Shown here piece by piece: positions 34,433 to 44,588 of a stretch of DNA of 64,000 nt. The DNA is from an uncultured Myxococcales bacterium (lineage in GTDB: Bacteria > Myxococcota_A > UBA9042 > DTJE01): the NCBI GenBank assembly GCA_903936705.1, contig CAIZWN010000051.1:1-64000 (forward strand), in the 5' to 3' direction. The position numbers were made by a program, and so were the translations under genes. Below the pieces are notes generated by a model. It was not told the DNA's origin. It saw only the letters and a program-made list of their open reading frames with translations, and did not search any database. Numbering within the stretch: position 1 is the stretch's first letter; every line of letters begins with the position of its first letter.

Positions 34433-35866
34433 CTACTTCTTTTTTTCAACCAGATCGTCGGGCGACTTGCGGATCCGAGTCAAAGCCCAGGCTGGCAGGG
34501 TGGCCACATCACTCGAACCGGCAATGGAAACATAGCGCGCCCCGGAACCCTTATCGGCACCCACCTTCAGGACCCGCCGTCCGCCGTCGGTCGTCGTGAC
34601 TGCAATGGTCAGGATTGGCTTGTCCAAGCCCGTCTGCACCCCTGCCAAGGCGGAAGGCGGAAGAAAGGCATCCGCCCGAAGATTCTCGATATCGGTCAGA
34701 AAGGTGTCAACCAAGGTCTTGCTTAGGTTGATCCCGGATGGGACCACCGAACGGAAGACGTTGCCGCTTCGCTCGAATGACAGGCGCCGATCCCCATCCA
34801 CAAGATCCACCGCGCGAATCGCGTCACGAGCCACGGCCACCAGTCGCCGATCTCTCAGGTCCCCGATATGCTTGTGGATCTGCTCCAGAACATACTTTGC
34901 CACCTTGCAAAAGCCGGCGGTCCCATCAACTTGCATCCAGGCGGTGTCATCCTTGCCCGACGCAACCCGCAGCCCAACGACGCCTCCATCGGCCAGTTCC
35001 AGCCGCACCGAGAAGGCGTCATCCGGAATGGTGACGCCCGAAGGCAACGCATCGGCGTACTCCTGCACATAGATGCCAGCAATAGCGGTGAGGTATGCCT
35101 TCACTTCACCCGCCGTGATACCAGCCAGGTTCTCGAATTTCCAGGTGCGATCGGGTTTCTTCTTGGCCTCGCCATCCTTTTGCACCTGGGTTGCCGCCTC
35201 GCTGGAAACCAGGTGGATGTCCCGGTCCGGCACGTCCAAAGCTGCCGCATCCCGGATCCTTACGGCCACCACGTCAGACGCTTCAAACCTGAACGGCTTG
35301 CGATCCCTGAGCCCTTTGACCCCGCCATCGAATGGCTTCCTCAGGTTGCGCCCAAGCACGCGCCAGACCCTCTCGTCACCGGCAACCCGAACGAATGTGT
35401 CGCCTTCTCCCGTGGCGCCCTCGGGTTTCTGCCACAGGCCGATCTCGAGTTCCGTCTTGGCCCCGCCCGCGCCACGGTAGACCACCAGCGCCCTGCCACC
35501 CGCATCAAGCCCGAACGACTTCAAGTCTTCTTTACGCACCGATGCCGGCAGGACCGACGTCAAATCTTCGCGCAGCAGATCCACAATCTGGCGCACCCTG
35601 TACTTGTCCGGCCTGGCACCAGCGGGCGCACCCAGCGTCCACGCGCGATCCGGGCCCCGCGACAGAGCCACGTTCTGCCCCTCAAGCACGATCTCAATGG
35701 AATCGTACGGCGCCTCCTCGTCCCCCTTGTCCGACTTGCTGCCCGGCGCCCATCCCGGCACGCGCAGGTCCGCCACGGCCTTGCCACGAGGCCAGAAAGA
35801 TACCAGCAGCACCGCGGCCATCAGAACGGCGAACGTCACCAGCAGGATGCGACTTCTACGATTCAT
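34433..35866 (-). CDS. DUF4340 domain protein of the Gld-type ABC transporter operon
   Basis: Start ATG at 35866 behind GAGGAGG. One N-terminal membrane segment (ILLVTFAVLMAAVLLVSFW, 7-25) anchors a large extracytoplasmic part made of repeated beta-rich DUF4340-type units (IEIVLEGQNVALSRGPDRAW, ALVVYRGAGGAKTELEIG, VVAVRIRDAA, RAVDLVDGDRRLSFERSG). DUF4340 proteins accompany GldG in bacterial exporter operons; the molecular role is unknown. The start is one base after the gldG stop, so co-translation is likely. It converges with the MepA-like gene, the stops being about 10 bases apart. Confidence 0.88.
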   Translation of the reverse strand: MNRRSRILLVTFAVLMAAVLLVSFWPRGKAVADLRVPGWAPGSKSDKGDEEAPYDSIEIVLEGQNVALSRGPDRAWTLGAPAGARPDKYRVRQIVDLLREDLTSVLPASVRKEDLKSFGLDAGGRALVVYRGAGGAKTELEIGLWQKPEGATGEGDTFVRVAGDERVWRVLGRNLRKPFDGGVKGLRDRKPFRFEASDVVAVRIRDAAALDVPDRDIHLVSSEAATQVQKDGEAKKKPDRTWKFENLAGITAGEVKAYLTAIAGIYVQEYADALPSGVTIPDDAFSVRLELADGGVVGLRVASGKDDTAWMQVDGTAGFCKVAKYVLEQIHKHIGDLRDRRLVAVARDAIRAVDLVDGDRRLSFERSGNVFRSVVPSGINLSKTLVDTFLTDIENLRADAFLPPSALAGVQTGLDKPILTIAVTTTDGGRRVLKVGADKGSGARYVSIAGSSDVATLPAWALTRIRKSPDDLVEKKK

Positions 35867-35867
35867 C

Positions 35868-38237
35868 TCAAGTCCTCCTCCGGCGCGCGGCGGACCGGAA
35901 AAGACCGAACAGCGCAAACAGCACAGGAAGACCGAAAATGAAGGACAGCGTAAGGGCCGTACGCCCACCTCCGGATACGGTCTGGATCGGACGCTTCACG
36001 TATCCCTTGGACCTGATGTCCACAAGCGCCTCGTTCTGGACACCCCAGTCAAGTGCGTTGAACAGGAAGTCCAGATTCGCCTGCAAGGTCGGGGTGATCT
36101 GGGTAAGGCGCAACTGCCAGTTCTGGAAGTTCGCGACGTAGTCCTTCAATTGCAGGAAGAAGTCTGCCTTCCCGGAGGTCAATTGCGCCATGCTGAAACC
36201 GTCGAAGACCTTGCCGCTGGACAGGTTTTCCAGGCCCAGGTTCGAACCAACGACCAGCAGTCGTCCGCTGCCCTTCGCGACGAACGGCCGGTCCGTCGAC
36301 TGCTTCGGCTGGGGCGCCTCGCGATCCTTTTTGGGATCCGGACGCGCGGGGATTTCCTTGCCACTGAAGTACGACGAGAACTCGCCCTTGATTGCGACCG
36401 CGACGGTCTTCGGGCCGTTCGGCGCCAGTTCCGGAAGCTGCTTCAGCAGGTATGGTGGGGACAGTTCCACCGACTCGGTGGTCGCGGTGGCGTCCTTCGA
36501 TGTCTTGATCAGCTCGACGACCTGCCTGGCCGGGTCGTTTCGCGCCGCGTCGGTCACCGTCAGAGTCGAGGCATACGGCAGGGTCACCGCCGACAAACGC
36601 TTCACCAGCACATGGCTGCGGTCCAGGTCCGTGAACGTCGGCAGCAGCGGATACGGGAATTCGCGCTGGCTTTGCAGCGTGTACTGACCCTGCTTTTGCA
36701 ACTGGACTATCGTGATGTTCTCGAAGTCCTTCTTCTCGACGACGATGTCCCCGTTCGGCTGGACGCCGTAGTTGGCCAGGAAATCGCCAAGATTAGTCGG
36801 GTATGCCTCGCGATGCAGATCGTCAACGGTCATGTCCGACGGGTCCAGGCCGCCGCCCTTCTTGAAATTGTAGACCGCGACATCCCAGGTGTTCAGGAAG
36901 AAAATTACCGAACGGCCCGACAACAGGAACTGGTCGATATCGTACATGTCTCGGTCAGCCAGAGGCTTCTGCGGCCCATACACGACAAGCAACTCGACGT
37001 CATCCGGAATGTCCTGCCCGGGGTCGATCCGCCTGACCGTCAAGCCCTTTCGCGTGAACAGCCCCCGCCGGATCTGTTCGTTCACCTGGTTGATCTGGTC
37101 CTCGATGCCCTTCGTTTGCGCGGCGAACTGCTGGATCATAGGGTTGTTCTGGCCCAGCATTTGAAGGATCTCGGGCCGCAACAATGGAGTCGAGTCGGCG
37201 AACGGGCAGAACTCCCTGTGGCCGCACAGGAACCCTATCGCCTTGCGCCCCGGGGAATTCTTCAGAGTCTCACCGTCCCGACCCAGCAAGTCGCCCAGTT
37301 GAACCAGCCGATCCAATACCAGTGGCAGGTCCTTGGCTTCCTCCTTGGCGCCAGCAGCCTGGCGACCAGCCTCGTCTACCATCTGGACGTAAGCACGGGC
37401 CGTGGCTGCCAACTGGTCCAGGTACTGGTTCTTCCCCTTCAACGGGGCCAGTCGGCCGAACTCGGCCGCCACCTGATCGCACGTCTTCTTGAACTCGACG
37501 GCATCTGCCCTCAGGTTCGCCACGGCATCGTTGCCACCGCCCACAATTGCGGACAAGCCTCCAGCCGCCCCGCCATCCTTCTTCCGGTAGGAGGCTATCT
37601 TCTCGTCGCACACCTTGGACGCCCTGGTCACGGCCTCACCGGCGTCCAACAAATCCTTCATGCCAGTTGACTGCTCGAACTTTTCCTTCAGACGCAACAG
37701 GATCTTCGTTATCTCGAACTCGAAATACTCGGGTTCCATCGCCAGCGGAAAGACCTCCATCTGGTTCCGGTACTGAAAGGTAGCGCCCAAGGCATACTTG
37801 CGAAATTCCAGACGCCCAGCCTCGATCGCTGCCTCCTTGCCGGTGAACAGTTCCAGGCGCGCCTTCTCGGCCTTGCCCTCAACGTCCTCGGTCACACGGG
37901 TTATGCGGAGGTTGCCGCTGCTGTAGGACTGGTACTCGCTGAGCTTGTCCACGAACTCGCGCGCCACACCGCGCAGGTCACGCTCGCGGCCAAAACCCAG
38001 GTCCAGCGTTCCAGGGATGTCCGGAGACACGAAGACCTGCACGTCCACAGAGTCCAGATCCTTCACCGCCGTACGGCTGACATCCGACAGCGTATAGCGC
38101 TGGTTTTCCGTCAGGTCCACGCGCCCAAAGGCCCATACGCCCAGCACGTTCACAAGCACCAGGATACCCAGCACCGAGGCGGTCCCTACAAGCGCGTTTG
38201 TCCTCGCCGAGCGGCCACTTTTCGTCTGCGTCGCCAT
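35868..38237 (-). CDS. gldG: GldG-like substrate-binding/ABC-associated protein
   Basis: The N-terminal TM segment (ALVGTASVLGILVLVNVLGVW, about 15-35) is followed by RVDLTENQRYTLSDVSRTAVKDLDSVDVQVF, the signature opening of the GldG/ABC_transp_aux family. A middle helical insertion of about 250 residues (roughly 190-440) is longer than in Bacteroidetes GldG. The region PDDVELLVVYGPQKPLADRD and FLLSGRSVIFFLNTW match the family core. One C-terminal TM (LTLSFIFGLPVLFALFGLF) ends in RRRR. GldG works with the GldA ATPase and GldF permease encoded upstream. Start ATG at 38237. Confidence 0.9.
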   Translation of the reverse strand: MATQTKSGRSARTNALVGTASVLGILVLVNVLGVWAFGRVDLTENQRYTLSDVSRTAVKDLDSVDVQVFVSPDIPGTLDLGFGRERDLRGVAREFVDKLSEYQSYSSGNLRITRVTEDVEGKAEKARLELFTGKEAAIEAGRLEFRKYALGATFQYRNQMEVFPLAMEPEYFEFEITKILLRLKEKFEQSTGMKDLLDAGEAVTRASKVCDEKIASYRKKDGGAAGGLSAIVGGGNDAVANLRADAVEFKKTCDQVAAEFGRLAPLKGKNQYLDQLAATARAYVQMVDEAGRQAAGAKEEAKDLPLVLDRLVQLGDLLGRDGETLKNSPGRKAIGFLCGHREFCPFADSTPLLRPEILQMLGQNNPMIQQFAAQTKGIEDQINQVNEQIRRGLFTRKGLTVRRIDPGQDIPDDVELLVVYGPQKPLADRDMYDIDQFLLSGRSVIFFLNTWDVAVYNFKKGGGLDPSDMTVDDLHREAYPTNLGDFLANYGVQPNGDIVVEKKDFENITIVQLQKQGQYTLQSQREFPYPLLPTFTDLDRSHVLVKRLSAVTLPYASTLTVTDAARNDPARQVVELIKTSKDATATTESVELSPPYLLKQLPELAPNGPKTVAVAIKGEFSSYFSGKEIPARPDPKKDREAPQPKQSTDRPFVAKGSGRLLVVGSNLGLENLSSGKVFDGFSMAQLTSGKADFFLQLKDYVANFQNWQLRLTQITPTLQANLDFLFNALDWGVQNEALVDIRSKGYVKRPIQTVSGGGRTALTLSFIFGLPVLFALFGLFRSAARRRRT

Positions 38238-38246
38238 CGCCTCCTC

Positions 38247-38816
38247 CTACTTCCACTTGCGGGATTCGAGGGAATGACTGGCCAGCGCCATCGCACCCAC
38301 GATCACCGACAGGAAGAACACCACGTCACGCGTGTCGATCACCCCGCGGGCGATGGAGCGGAAGTGGGCGTTGAACGACATCAGGTTCGCGGCCTCCAGC
38401 GACCGCAGGCCCAACGCCTCGGGAAGCCGGTCCACGAACGTAAACGTCGCGCAAATCACGATTGCCACAAGGAAAGCCGTGATCTGGCTGCCGGTCCAGG
38501 CCGAGGCCAGCAGGCCCACCGCGAGGTAGGCCGCACCAATCAGCAGCACGCCGAAGTAGCCTCCGACGATGGGACCCAGGTCGGGGTTCCCCAGCACCGA
38601 CACCAGCACCGGGTACGCCAGCGTCAGCCCGGTCGCAATCCCCAGGAAGCCCAGCGCCCCCAGGAACTTGCCGGCCACGACCTCGGTCTCGGTGACGGGC
38701 AACGTCAACAGCAGTTCCAGCGTGCCCATCTTCCGCTCCTCGGCCAACAGGCGCATCGAGATCGCCGGCAGGATGATGGTGAACAGGAAGACCATCCACT
38801 CGAACAGCGGCCGCAA
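38247..38816 (-). CDS. gldF: GldF-like ABC transporter permease, C-terminal part after a frameshift
   Basis: This 189-aa frame carries the second to last membrane segments of an ABC-2 type permease: RPLFEWMVFLFTIILPAISM, then LAEERKMGTLELLLTLPVTE, the GldF signature, then four more hydrophobic helices ending at SHSLESRKWK. The reading frame of the first helix lies in the other frame (38705-38983). A TAA is just upstream in this frame. A TTG at 38816 preceded by AAGAGG could act as a restart, but the joint protein of about 245 residues fits the family best. The gldG start follows 9 bases later on the minus strand. Confidence 0.75.
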   Translation of the reverse strand: MRPLFEWMVFLFTIILPAISMRLLAEERKMGTLELLLTLPVTETEVVAGKFLGALGFLGIATGLTLAYPVLVSVLGNPDLGPIVGGYFGVLLIGAAYLAVGLLASAWTGSQITAFLVAIVICATFTFVDRLPEALGLRSLEAANLMSFNAHFRSIARGVIDTRDVVFFLSVIVGAMALASHSLESRKWK

Positions 38817-38983
38817 GGTGGCCTCTTAGCCTCGAAGAAGTCTTCCTTGGGCAGCAGGAAAGGGATCTTGAAGAAGAAGGTCACCCCCAGCAGCACCAGG
38901 AACACCGCGATCGCGATGTACGCAACAGGTGACCCGAAGTACGCGAAGAACTCGCGTCGGGCGATCGTCAGAATATTACGCAT
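38705..38983 (-). CDS. gldF: GldF-like ABC transporter permease, N-terminal part (frameshifted)
   Basis: Start ATG at 38983 behind GGGAGG. The first about 52 residues (MRNILTIARREFFAYFGSPV then a membrane helix, FKIPFLLPKEDFFEA) are a normal GldF/ABC-2 permease opening. After FFEA, near 38826-38832, the frame becomes an Arg/Cys/Ser-rich shadow of the true permease and ends at 38705. Adding one base in the AAGAGG area would join this to the downstream frame (38247-38816) and restore a 245-aa protein. This may be a real mutation, an unusual recoding site or a sequence error; no standard slippery heptamer is obvious. Confidence 0.7.
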   Translation of the reverse strand: MRNILTIARREFFAYFGSPVAYIAIAVFLVLLGVTFFFKIPFLLPKEDFFEAKRPPCGRCSSGWSSCSPSSCRRSRCACWPRSGRWARWNCC

Positions 38984-39001
38984 TGAAGCCTCCCAAGAAA
39001 C

Positions 39002-39940
39002 TCACGACAAAGTCAGCCGCTGGAAGATCGACTCCAGGTCCAACCTCTCGCGGCGCAGTTCCAGCAACGCCCATCCGGACCGCACCGAAAGATCAAACAG
39101 GGCCGGCCGCAAATCGACGTCCCCCGAGGCTTCCAGCCTGAATGGCTCGCCTGTCGCACCCGGACGCTCAACGGGGAGCACCGCCGTCACGCCTGGCAGC
39201 CGCGTAAGAATATCCGCCACGGGACGGGCCCCGTCGCGACGATCCACTTCCACCAGGAAAGTGTTGCCACCGCCATGCGCCGCACTGATGGACGCCGGAG
39301 TGCCGTTCGCGACCAGGCGACCGCGGTGGATCAGGACTATCCGGTTGCAGGTGGCCGTAACCTCGGGGAGGTTGTGGGTCGACAGAATCACTGTCCGGTC
39401 GCGCCCAAGGTCCTTGATCAACTCGCGAATCTCGACGATCTGATTCGGGTCGAGTCCGGACGTCGGCTCGTCAAGAATCAGGATTTCGGGGTCGTGGATC
39501 ATCGCCTGGGCCAGGCCGGTCCGCTGCCGATAACCCTTCGACAACGTTCCTATCTCCTGCCCCAGAACGTTCAGGATGCCCACGCGCAAGGCCGACTCGT
39601 GGATGCGCTTGCCAACTTCCGATTTCGCGACGCCCCGAACGCCTGCAACGAACTCCAGGTAGTCGCGAACGGTCATGTCCGGATATACCGGAGCGTTCTC
39701 GGGCAGGTAGCCGATGCGACGACGCACCTCGACACCGTCCTCGACCACGTCTTTCCCGTCCACCGTGACGGAACCTGAGGTGGCTGCGATGAAGCCCGTC
39801 ACGATCTTCATGCAGGTGGTCTTCCCGGCTCCGTTAGGCCCAAGGAATCCCACGACTTCCCCGCGTTGAACGGTGAACGACACCCCGCCCAGCGCACGGA
39901 TAGGACCGTAGTCCTTCACCAGATTCTGGACCTCGATCAT
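39002..39940 (-). CDS. gldA: GldA-like ABC transporter ATP-binding protein
   Basis: All ABC ATPase motifs are present: Walker A GPNGAGKTT (34-42), Q-loop region YLPENAPVYPDMTV, signature LSKGYRQRTGLAQAM, Walker B ILILDEPTSGLDP, and the switch His in STHNLPEV. The YLPE and LSKGYRQR variants are typical for GldA and related gliding/export systems. The C-terminal about 90 residues form the accessory domain of this subgroup. I chose ATG 39940 (AAGGAG at five bases) rather than the earlier start at 40009. It heads the minus-strand gldA-gldF-gldG-DUF4340 operon; transcription presumably begins in the 256 bases before it, where I see no clear promoter. Confidence 0.93.
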   Translation of the reverse strand: MIEVQNLVKDYGPIRALGGVSFTVQRGEVVGFLGPNGAGKTTCMKIVTGFIAATSGSVTVDGKDVVEDGVEVRRRIGYLPENAPVYPDMTVRDYLEFVAGVRGVAKSEVGKRIHESALRVGILNVLGQEIGTLSKGYRQRTGLAQAMIHDPEILILDEPTSGLDPNQIVEIRELIKDLGRDRTVILSTHNLPEVTATCNRIVLIHRGRLVANGTPASISAAHGGGNTFLVEVDRRDGARPVADILTRLPGVTAVLPVERPGATGEPFRLEASGDVDLRPALFDLSVRSGWALLELRRERLDLESIFQRLTLS

Positions 39941-40196
39941 GGCGACTCCTTCTTGGCGGGCTTGCAAGGGCCTCGAGTCCAGCCCCGCTCGACCGCTGAT
40001 CGACTTCACCCCGGATGGCCCATCGAACCTCCGGGACGCCGGACAAACACCAGGCCGCGGAGATTATTCCGAGGGGGATGTTGCGTCAAGAAGGTCGAAT
40101 CGGGAGGGGTTACCTACGGCAGTGCCGAAAGCTTCTTGAGGAAGTGGAGCATGGCTGCAGTTGACCATAGCCTGGATGGCCTAGATACTTGCCAGG

Positions 40197-41708
40197 TTGG
40201 TTTTCGTGGGTGAAATGTCGTATCCGTCACGACGCGACCGCCTGCTGCTGGGACTCGCCTGGGCGGTCATGGCAGCGGCCTACCTGTGGATGCAGCGGGC
40301 AGCCTTGTCCATCCTCCCTGGTGATGAGGCAATCTACCTTTATGACGGCCGGCTTCTCGCCGCTGGTTTTGAACCCTACCGGGACTTCTTTCTGGCCCAT
40401 CCACCCATGCGCGTGTTGGTCGCATCATTGTTCAGCCTGGCCGGATCGACCCCTGCCGTCATAAAGGGATTCGACCTGATCATGTTCCCGGTAGCAGCTG
40501 GCCTGCTGGCCCTGGCTGTCCTGCACGCCAGAAGGTGGTGGTGGGCAGCCCTGGCGGCATTCCTGTTCATGTTTGCAACCCTCAGCCTTGACATTGGCGG
40601 AGTGTACATGGGGCCGGGGCTGGTGATGCCTCTGCTGGCAGGAAGCCTTTTGGCAGCAACCAGGCGGCGGTTCGCCTTGGCCGGCCTGCTGTTGTCCATC
40701 GCGGGTCTACAGGCAACCTATGCATTGATGCCCCTGCCTGTCCTGGCCTGGTGGGCATTTTCCCAGCGTCGCCTTGGCCAGTTCCTCGCGGGGACAAGCG
40801 CGTTCGTCGTCGGATATCTGGCATGCTACGCAGTCTTCGGAATGCCGTTCGTTGACCAGGTAGTGCTGTACCACGTGGCCAAGGTCGATGCCGAAACCGC
40901 CGCAATTCGGTGGGGTCCAATCTCGTACTTCATCACCACCGAGGCCGGTCTGCTTGCGTTTTCTGCCGCCTCGATAACGCAATCGACGGATTGGGGTCGT
41001 CGGGCGACCATAGCCGGATGGCTCTGTGTCCTTGTCGCCGCTTCGTACCAGGCCCTTTTCATCCACTACTTCGCGATCAGCCTGCCCTTTTTGGCCGCAG
41101 GATCGGCGATGGGACTGGGAGGCCTGGCACAACGTTTCTTGCCGAAGCTTCCGGCAATTCGCAGGCTGGCCATCGTCCTGTTTTGCGCGGCCCTGATGAT
41201 CACCCACCTGCCGCACGTCCTGTACGGGCTCGATCTCCACGAACAGCGAATCATGCAGGCCAGGGATGCACGAACGGTTGTCGAAGCCGTATCGGCCCAT
41301 CGCCCTTCATCGGGCATGATCTGGGGTGACGGATCCATAGTCCCGCTGGTTGCCCTGCAGAGCGGCCTCGAAATCGCCCTGAACATGGTGGACACGAACG
41401 AACAACGCTTTTCAAGTGGCCGCACAGCCCCGGCCGATGTGGTTTCGGAGCTTTCGGCTCTATCGAAGCCTCCGGGCGTGCTTCTTCTGGAGGAACACGG
41501 CGTGTACATGGTGCCTGAACTGAGAAAATGGGTAGAGACCAACCTGATTGAAGTCTTCTCGATACGCCTGCCTGCGATGGGGCACGTCTGCCGGTACTAC
41601 CTTGGACGCGACGACGCCCAGGCAATCCGACAGCAAATCGAAGGCCGCACGACCGAGTTAAAGAACCAGCCAACGCGCTCCCCATCAGGTACGACCGGCA
41701 GCATCTGA
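40197..41708 (+). CDS. GT-C/ArnT-like multi-pass membrane glycosyltransferase (503 aa)
   Basis: Ten or so hydrophobic helices alternate with short loops. The first extracytoplasmic loop reads LPGDEAIYLYDGRLLAAGFE then PYRDFFLAHPPM (about 40-70), the Asp-Glu motif and PYRD...HPP pattern of PMT/ArnT-type GT-C transferases that use polyprenyl-phosphate sugars. The last about 130 residues (from LYGLDLHEQRIMQAR) form a soluble tail. The substrate is not predictable. The start is a TTG at 40197, with a GTG at 40206 and an ATG at 40215 (MSYPSRRDRLLLG) as close alternatives; none has a strong ribosome site. It is divergent from gldA. Confidence 0.8.
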   Translation: MVFVGEMSYPSRRDRLLLGLAWAVMAAAYLWMQRAALSILPGDEAIYLYDGRLLAAGFEPYRDFFLAHPPMRVLVASLFSLAGSTPAVIKGFDLIMFPVAAGLLALAVLHARRWWWAALAAFLFMFATLSLDIGGVYMGPGLVMPLLAGSLLAATRRRFALAGLLLSIAGLQATYALMPLPVLAWWAFSQRRLGQFLAGTSAFVVGYLACYAVFGMPFVDQVVLYHVAKVDAETAAIRWGPISYFITTEAGLLAFSAASITQSTDWGRRATIAGWLCVLVAASYQALFIHYFAISLPFLAAGSAMGLGGLAQRFLPKLPAIRRLAIVLFCAALMITHLPHVLYGLDLHEQRIMQARDARTVVEAVSAHRPSSGMIWGDGSIVPLVALQSGLEIALNMVDTNEQRFSSGRTAPADVVSELSALSKPPGVLLLEEHGVYMVPELRKWVETNLIEVFSIRLPAMGHVCRYYLGRDDAQAIRQQIEGRTTELKNQPTRSPSGTTGSI

Positions 41709-41875
41709 GTTATGCCGTCGATTGACACCGCCTCGAAACTGGGAAGAGGGCTTGCCAATCCGGGCTTCATGCTGGAAAATCGGCATCATGACGCAACTGT
41801 GGTAATGCGCGAGACCGCGGTCAGTGACTGGCCTTCCAGTTGCAACCCGCAAGGCGCTGGAGCGGGGGGGGGTTA

Positions 41876-43891
41876 ATGGCACCTAGGCCTGACGAATCCT
41901 GGCTTGATTGCCTGCAAGACCCCATCCTGGTCCTCGGTCCTGACGATCGCCTTCGTTCTGCCAATCTGGCAGCCCGACGGATGCTGCCGATCAACCAACT
42001 CGACGCACCTGTCGGCGAGTGGCCAGCCCTTCTTGGATTTTTTTCACTGGACGGCACCCGAACGATTTGTGCCAAGGAAATCGGAGTCCTGCCCGAATGC
42101 CGGGAACCATCGTCAGACCTCCCCCAGTTCCTGGTTCGCAACCCGCTGGTTCCCGAAGGAGTAGTAGTCACAGCCACAGTATCTCGCTGGAAGGACGACC
42201 GCGAGCCGCAAGACGGGCTTGTACTGGTCCTTCACATGCCGACCCACAGTCGACAGGAGATCGATCAACTTCGAACATCACAACTGTTCCTGGAATCGAT
42301 CGTCGATAACATCCCCGCGATGATTTTCGTGAAAGAGGCAACGGAACTGCGTTTCGAGCGCTTCAACAAGGCAGGCGAGGAACTTCTGGGGCTGGAAAGG
42401 AAGGTGTTGATCGGGAAGAACGACTACGACTTCTTCCCCATGGACCAGGCCGAACACTTCCAGAAACTGGATCGCGAGACACTGAACAGCAACAAACTGG
42501 TGGATATCCCCGAGGAGCCTATCCGCACGCGAGCCGGGGAACGCTGGCTGCACACCAAGAAGATCCCCATCCTGGACCAGCAGGGCAAGCCTCTATATCT
42601 GCTGGGGATCTCGCTGGATATTACCGCCAGAAAGTATGCCGAGGACCAGTTGAAGCTTTCCCATGAACAACTGGAACGGCGAGTTCAGGAACGGACAAGC
42701 GAACTGGAGCAGGCAAACATCGCGCTGACACAGGAGATCCAGGAACGCGTGCGAGCCGAGACGGCTTTGCGCCAGGTCCACAAGATGGAGGCGGTTGGGC
42801 GACTGGCTGGCGGCGTGGCCCATGACTTCAACAACATGCTGACAGCGATCCTTGGTTATGCCCGTCTGCTTGCAGGCAAGCCTGGAATCGAAGGGACATC
42901 AGCCCTGGAACTTGAACAGATCGTTCTGGCTGCCGAGCGTGCCGCCGGGCTTACACGCCAGTTGCTGGCTTTCAGCCGACAGCAGGTCCTGAAGCCGGTG
43001 GTCCTGGATTTGGACAATGTGGTCCGTGGTACCGAAAACATGCTTCGACGACTGGTCCGGGAGGACATCGACTTCCAGGTGATACTGGATGGTCACCTGG
43101 CTCAGGTGCTGGCCGACCCGGGGCAGATGGAGCAGGTCATTCTGAACCTTGTCGTCAACGCACGCGACGCGATGCCTACCGGCGGCACCCTTCAAATCCG
43201 TACGTCGAACAAGGTCGTATTGGAAGGCTCGACGTCCCCCGCGTTGCCTGCCGGCGAGTATGTCTGCCTGTCGGTATCGGACACGGGCGTTGGCATATTC
43301 CCCGAACACGTCCACCAGATCTTCGAGCCGTTCTTTACAACCAAGCCACACGGCCAGGGTACAGGCCTGGGACTTCCAACCGCATTTGGAATCGTCAAGC
43401 AGAGCGGCGGCGACCTGGTTGTCAGCAGCACTCCGGGTTCGGGATCCTGCTTCCGGGTATTCCTGCCCCGGAACACAGGAGAATCCCTTTCTCATGAGCC
43501 CCCGGAAATATCTTCGCAACGGGAGACTCCGCTGAAACCCTTGAACATCCTGCTGGTCGAGGACGAGCCGATTGTCCGAAGAACCGCTTGTTCGCTGCTG
43601 GAATCGATGGGGATGAGCGTGCTGCAGGCTGGCGGAGCGACCCAGGCACTGGCGCTGTTCGAAATAAACCGCGGGAACATCGATCTGCTGCTTACGGACA
43701 TCGTGATGCCCGGAATGAGCGGGGTCGATCTTGCGTCAAAGTTGCACGACATCCAGCCGGAATTGAGAATCGTCTACATGTCGGGACATTCGAACGCGCC
43801 CCCCGGGGATAAGTTCGGCACGGCCTTCCTGCAGAAGCCATTCACATTGGCCGCACTGCGCGCCTGTATCCTTGAAACCGACAGAAGCTAG
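41876..43891 (+). CDS. Hybrid sensor histidine kinase (PAS-PAS-HisKA-HATPase-REC)
   Basis: No membrane helix is present, so sensing is cytoplasmic. Residues about 8-110 look like a degenerate PAS domain ([20 protein letters not shown]), and 125-250 a clear PAS ([37 protein letters not shown]). A coiled coil leads to the H-box [14 protein letters not shown] (phosphorylatable His near 316). The ATPase has the N-box [18 protein letters not shown]1 DTGVGI, F-box FEPFFTTK and G2 GTGLGL. The C-terminal receiver has the phosphoacceptor Asp in [10 protein letters not shown] (about 608). No partner regulator is adjacent. Start ATG 41876 follows a G-run. Confidence 0.92.
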   Translation: MAPRPDESWLDCLQDPILVLGPDDRLRSANLAARRMLPINQLDAPVGEWPALLGFFSLDGTRTICAKEIGVLPECREPSSDLPQFLVRNPLVPEGVVVTATVSRWKDDREPQDGLVLVLHMPTHSRQEIDQLRTSQLFLESIVDNIPAMIFVKEATELRFERFNKAGEELLGLERKVLIGKNDYDFFPMDQAEHFQKLDRETLNSNKLVDIPEEPIRTRAGERWLHTKKIPILDQQGKPLYLLGISLDITARKYAEDQLKLSHEQLERRVQERTSELEQANIALTQEIQERVRAETALRQVHKMEAVGRLAGGVAHDFNNMLTAILGYARLLAGKPGIEGTSALELEQIVLAAERAAGLTRQLLAFSRQQVLKPVVLDLDNVVRGTENMLRRLVREDIDFQVILDGHLAQVLADPGQMEQVILNLVVNARDAMPTGGTLQIRTSNKVVLEGSTSPALPAGEYVCLSVSDTGVGIFPEHVHQIFEPFFTTKPHGQGTGLGLPTAFGIVKQSGGDLVVSSTPGSGSCFRVFLPRNTGESLSHEPPEISSQRETPLKPLNILLVEDEPIVRRTACSLLESMGMSVLQAGGATQALALFEINRGNIDLLLTDIVMPGMSGVDLASKLHDIQPELRIVYMSGHSNAPPGDKFGTAFLQKPFTLAALRACILETDRS

Positions 43892-44013
43892 CCAGCAAGA
43901 CAGCGGTCGCAATCACCTGATCTTGTTCCACTTGTAATGGCTGGCCGGCCAACAACACTGTGGACTAATCTCCAGAACCTGTCGACTCGTGTACAGCCGT
44001 CGTGTCCGCCGGT

Positions 44014-44403
44014 CTATAGGAACTGCTGGATCTTCATCAGGACGCGAGGAGGGTCGCTGAAGGTGCGCACCAGGGAATCCAGACGCTCGCGCAGCACCCG
44101 TGTCTGCCCTGCGGCCCTGCGCTTGAACCGCGCCTGCTCGTCGGCAGTCATCTTCTGCATCAGCGAAAGCTCGCGAGCCTTCGCCTCCAGCATTCGATCA
44201 CGATTGTCCACCATGTACTTGTCCAGCTCGCGAATTGCGGTGTTGGTGTCGGGAACGACGCGCTCAAGGATTTTGACGGCCTGGTCCAGGTAAAAGATCG
44301 ATTCACCCTGCAGACGCTCGACCTCGCTCTGGCACGCACTGATCGACGTCAGGCATAACGCCACAACGATCAACAGGTAGAAACCGCTCCAGCGATGAAT
44401 CAT
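44014..44403 (-). CDS. Small lipoprotein with a helical coiled-coil-like body (129 aa)
   Basis: From the ATG at 44403 the N-terminus MIHRWSGFYLLIVVALCLTS is followed by ISACQSE, a lipoprotein signal with lipobox ISAC; a start at 44421 would add six residues. The mature part is almost entirely helical and charged, with heptad-like stretches (DQAVKILERVVPDTNTAIRE; RDRMLEAKARELSLMQKMTA), suggesting a coiled coil in the periplasm. No family is recognised. It has no close partner: the next gene on the strand, the phosphoesterase, starts far upstream and ends 185 bases away. Confidence 0.7.
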   Translation of the reverse strand: MIHRWSGFYLLIVVALCLTSISACQSEVERLQGESIFYLDQAVKILERVVPDTNTAIRELDKYMVDNRDRMLEAKARELSLMQKMTADEQARFKRRAAGQTRVLRERLDSLVRTFSDPPRVLMKIQQFL

Positions 44404-44588
44404 GAACTTCAATCCCGGCATGAAAAAGGCCAGGGCGGCGCGTCCGCATACAACTGCGTCGACGGTCGGACCGGGATGACACGTGCTGCCACTGACGCCA
44501 AATGGTATCGCGGGATCTGCGTGTGTCAAAGAAAGTGCCCCAGGAAACCCGAATGCCAACCGGCTGAAAAACGCGCACGGTCAATCAA

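Noticed and set aside
35604-37670. Plus-strand open frame of 688 residues opposite gldG
   Set aside because: Shadow frame; the minus strand matches the GldG family throughout.
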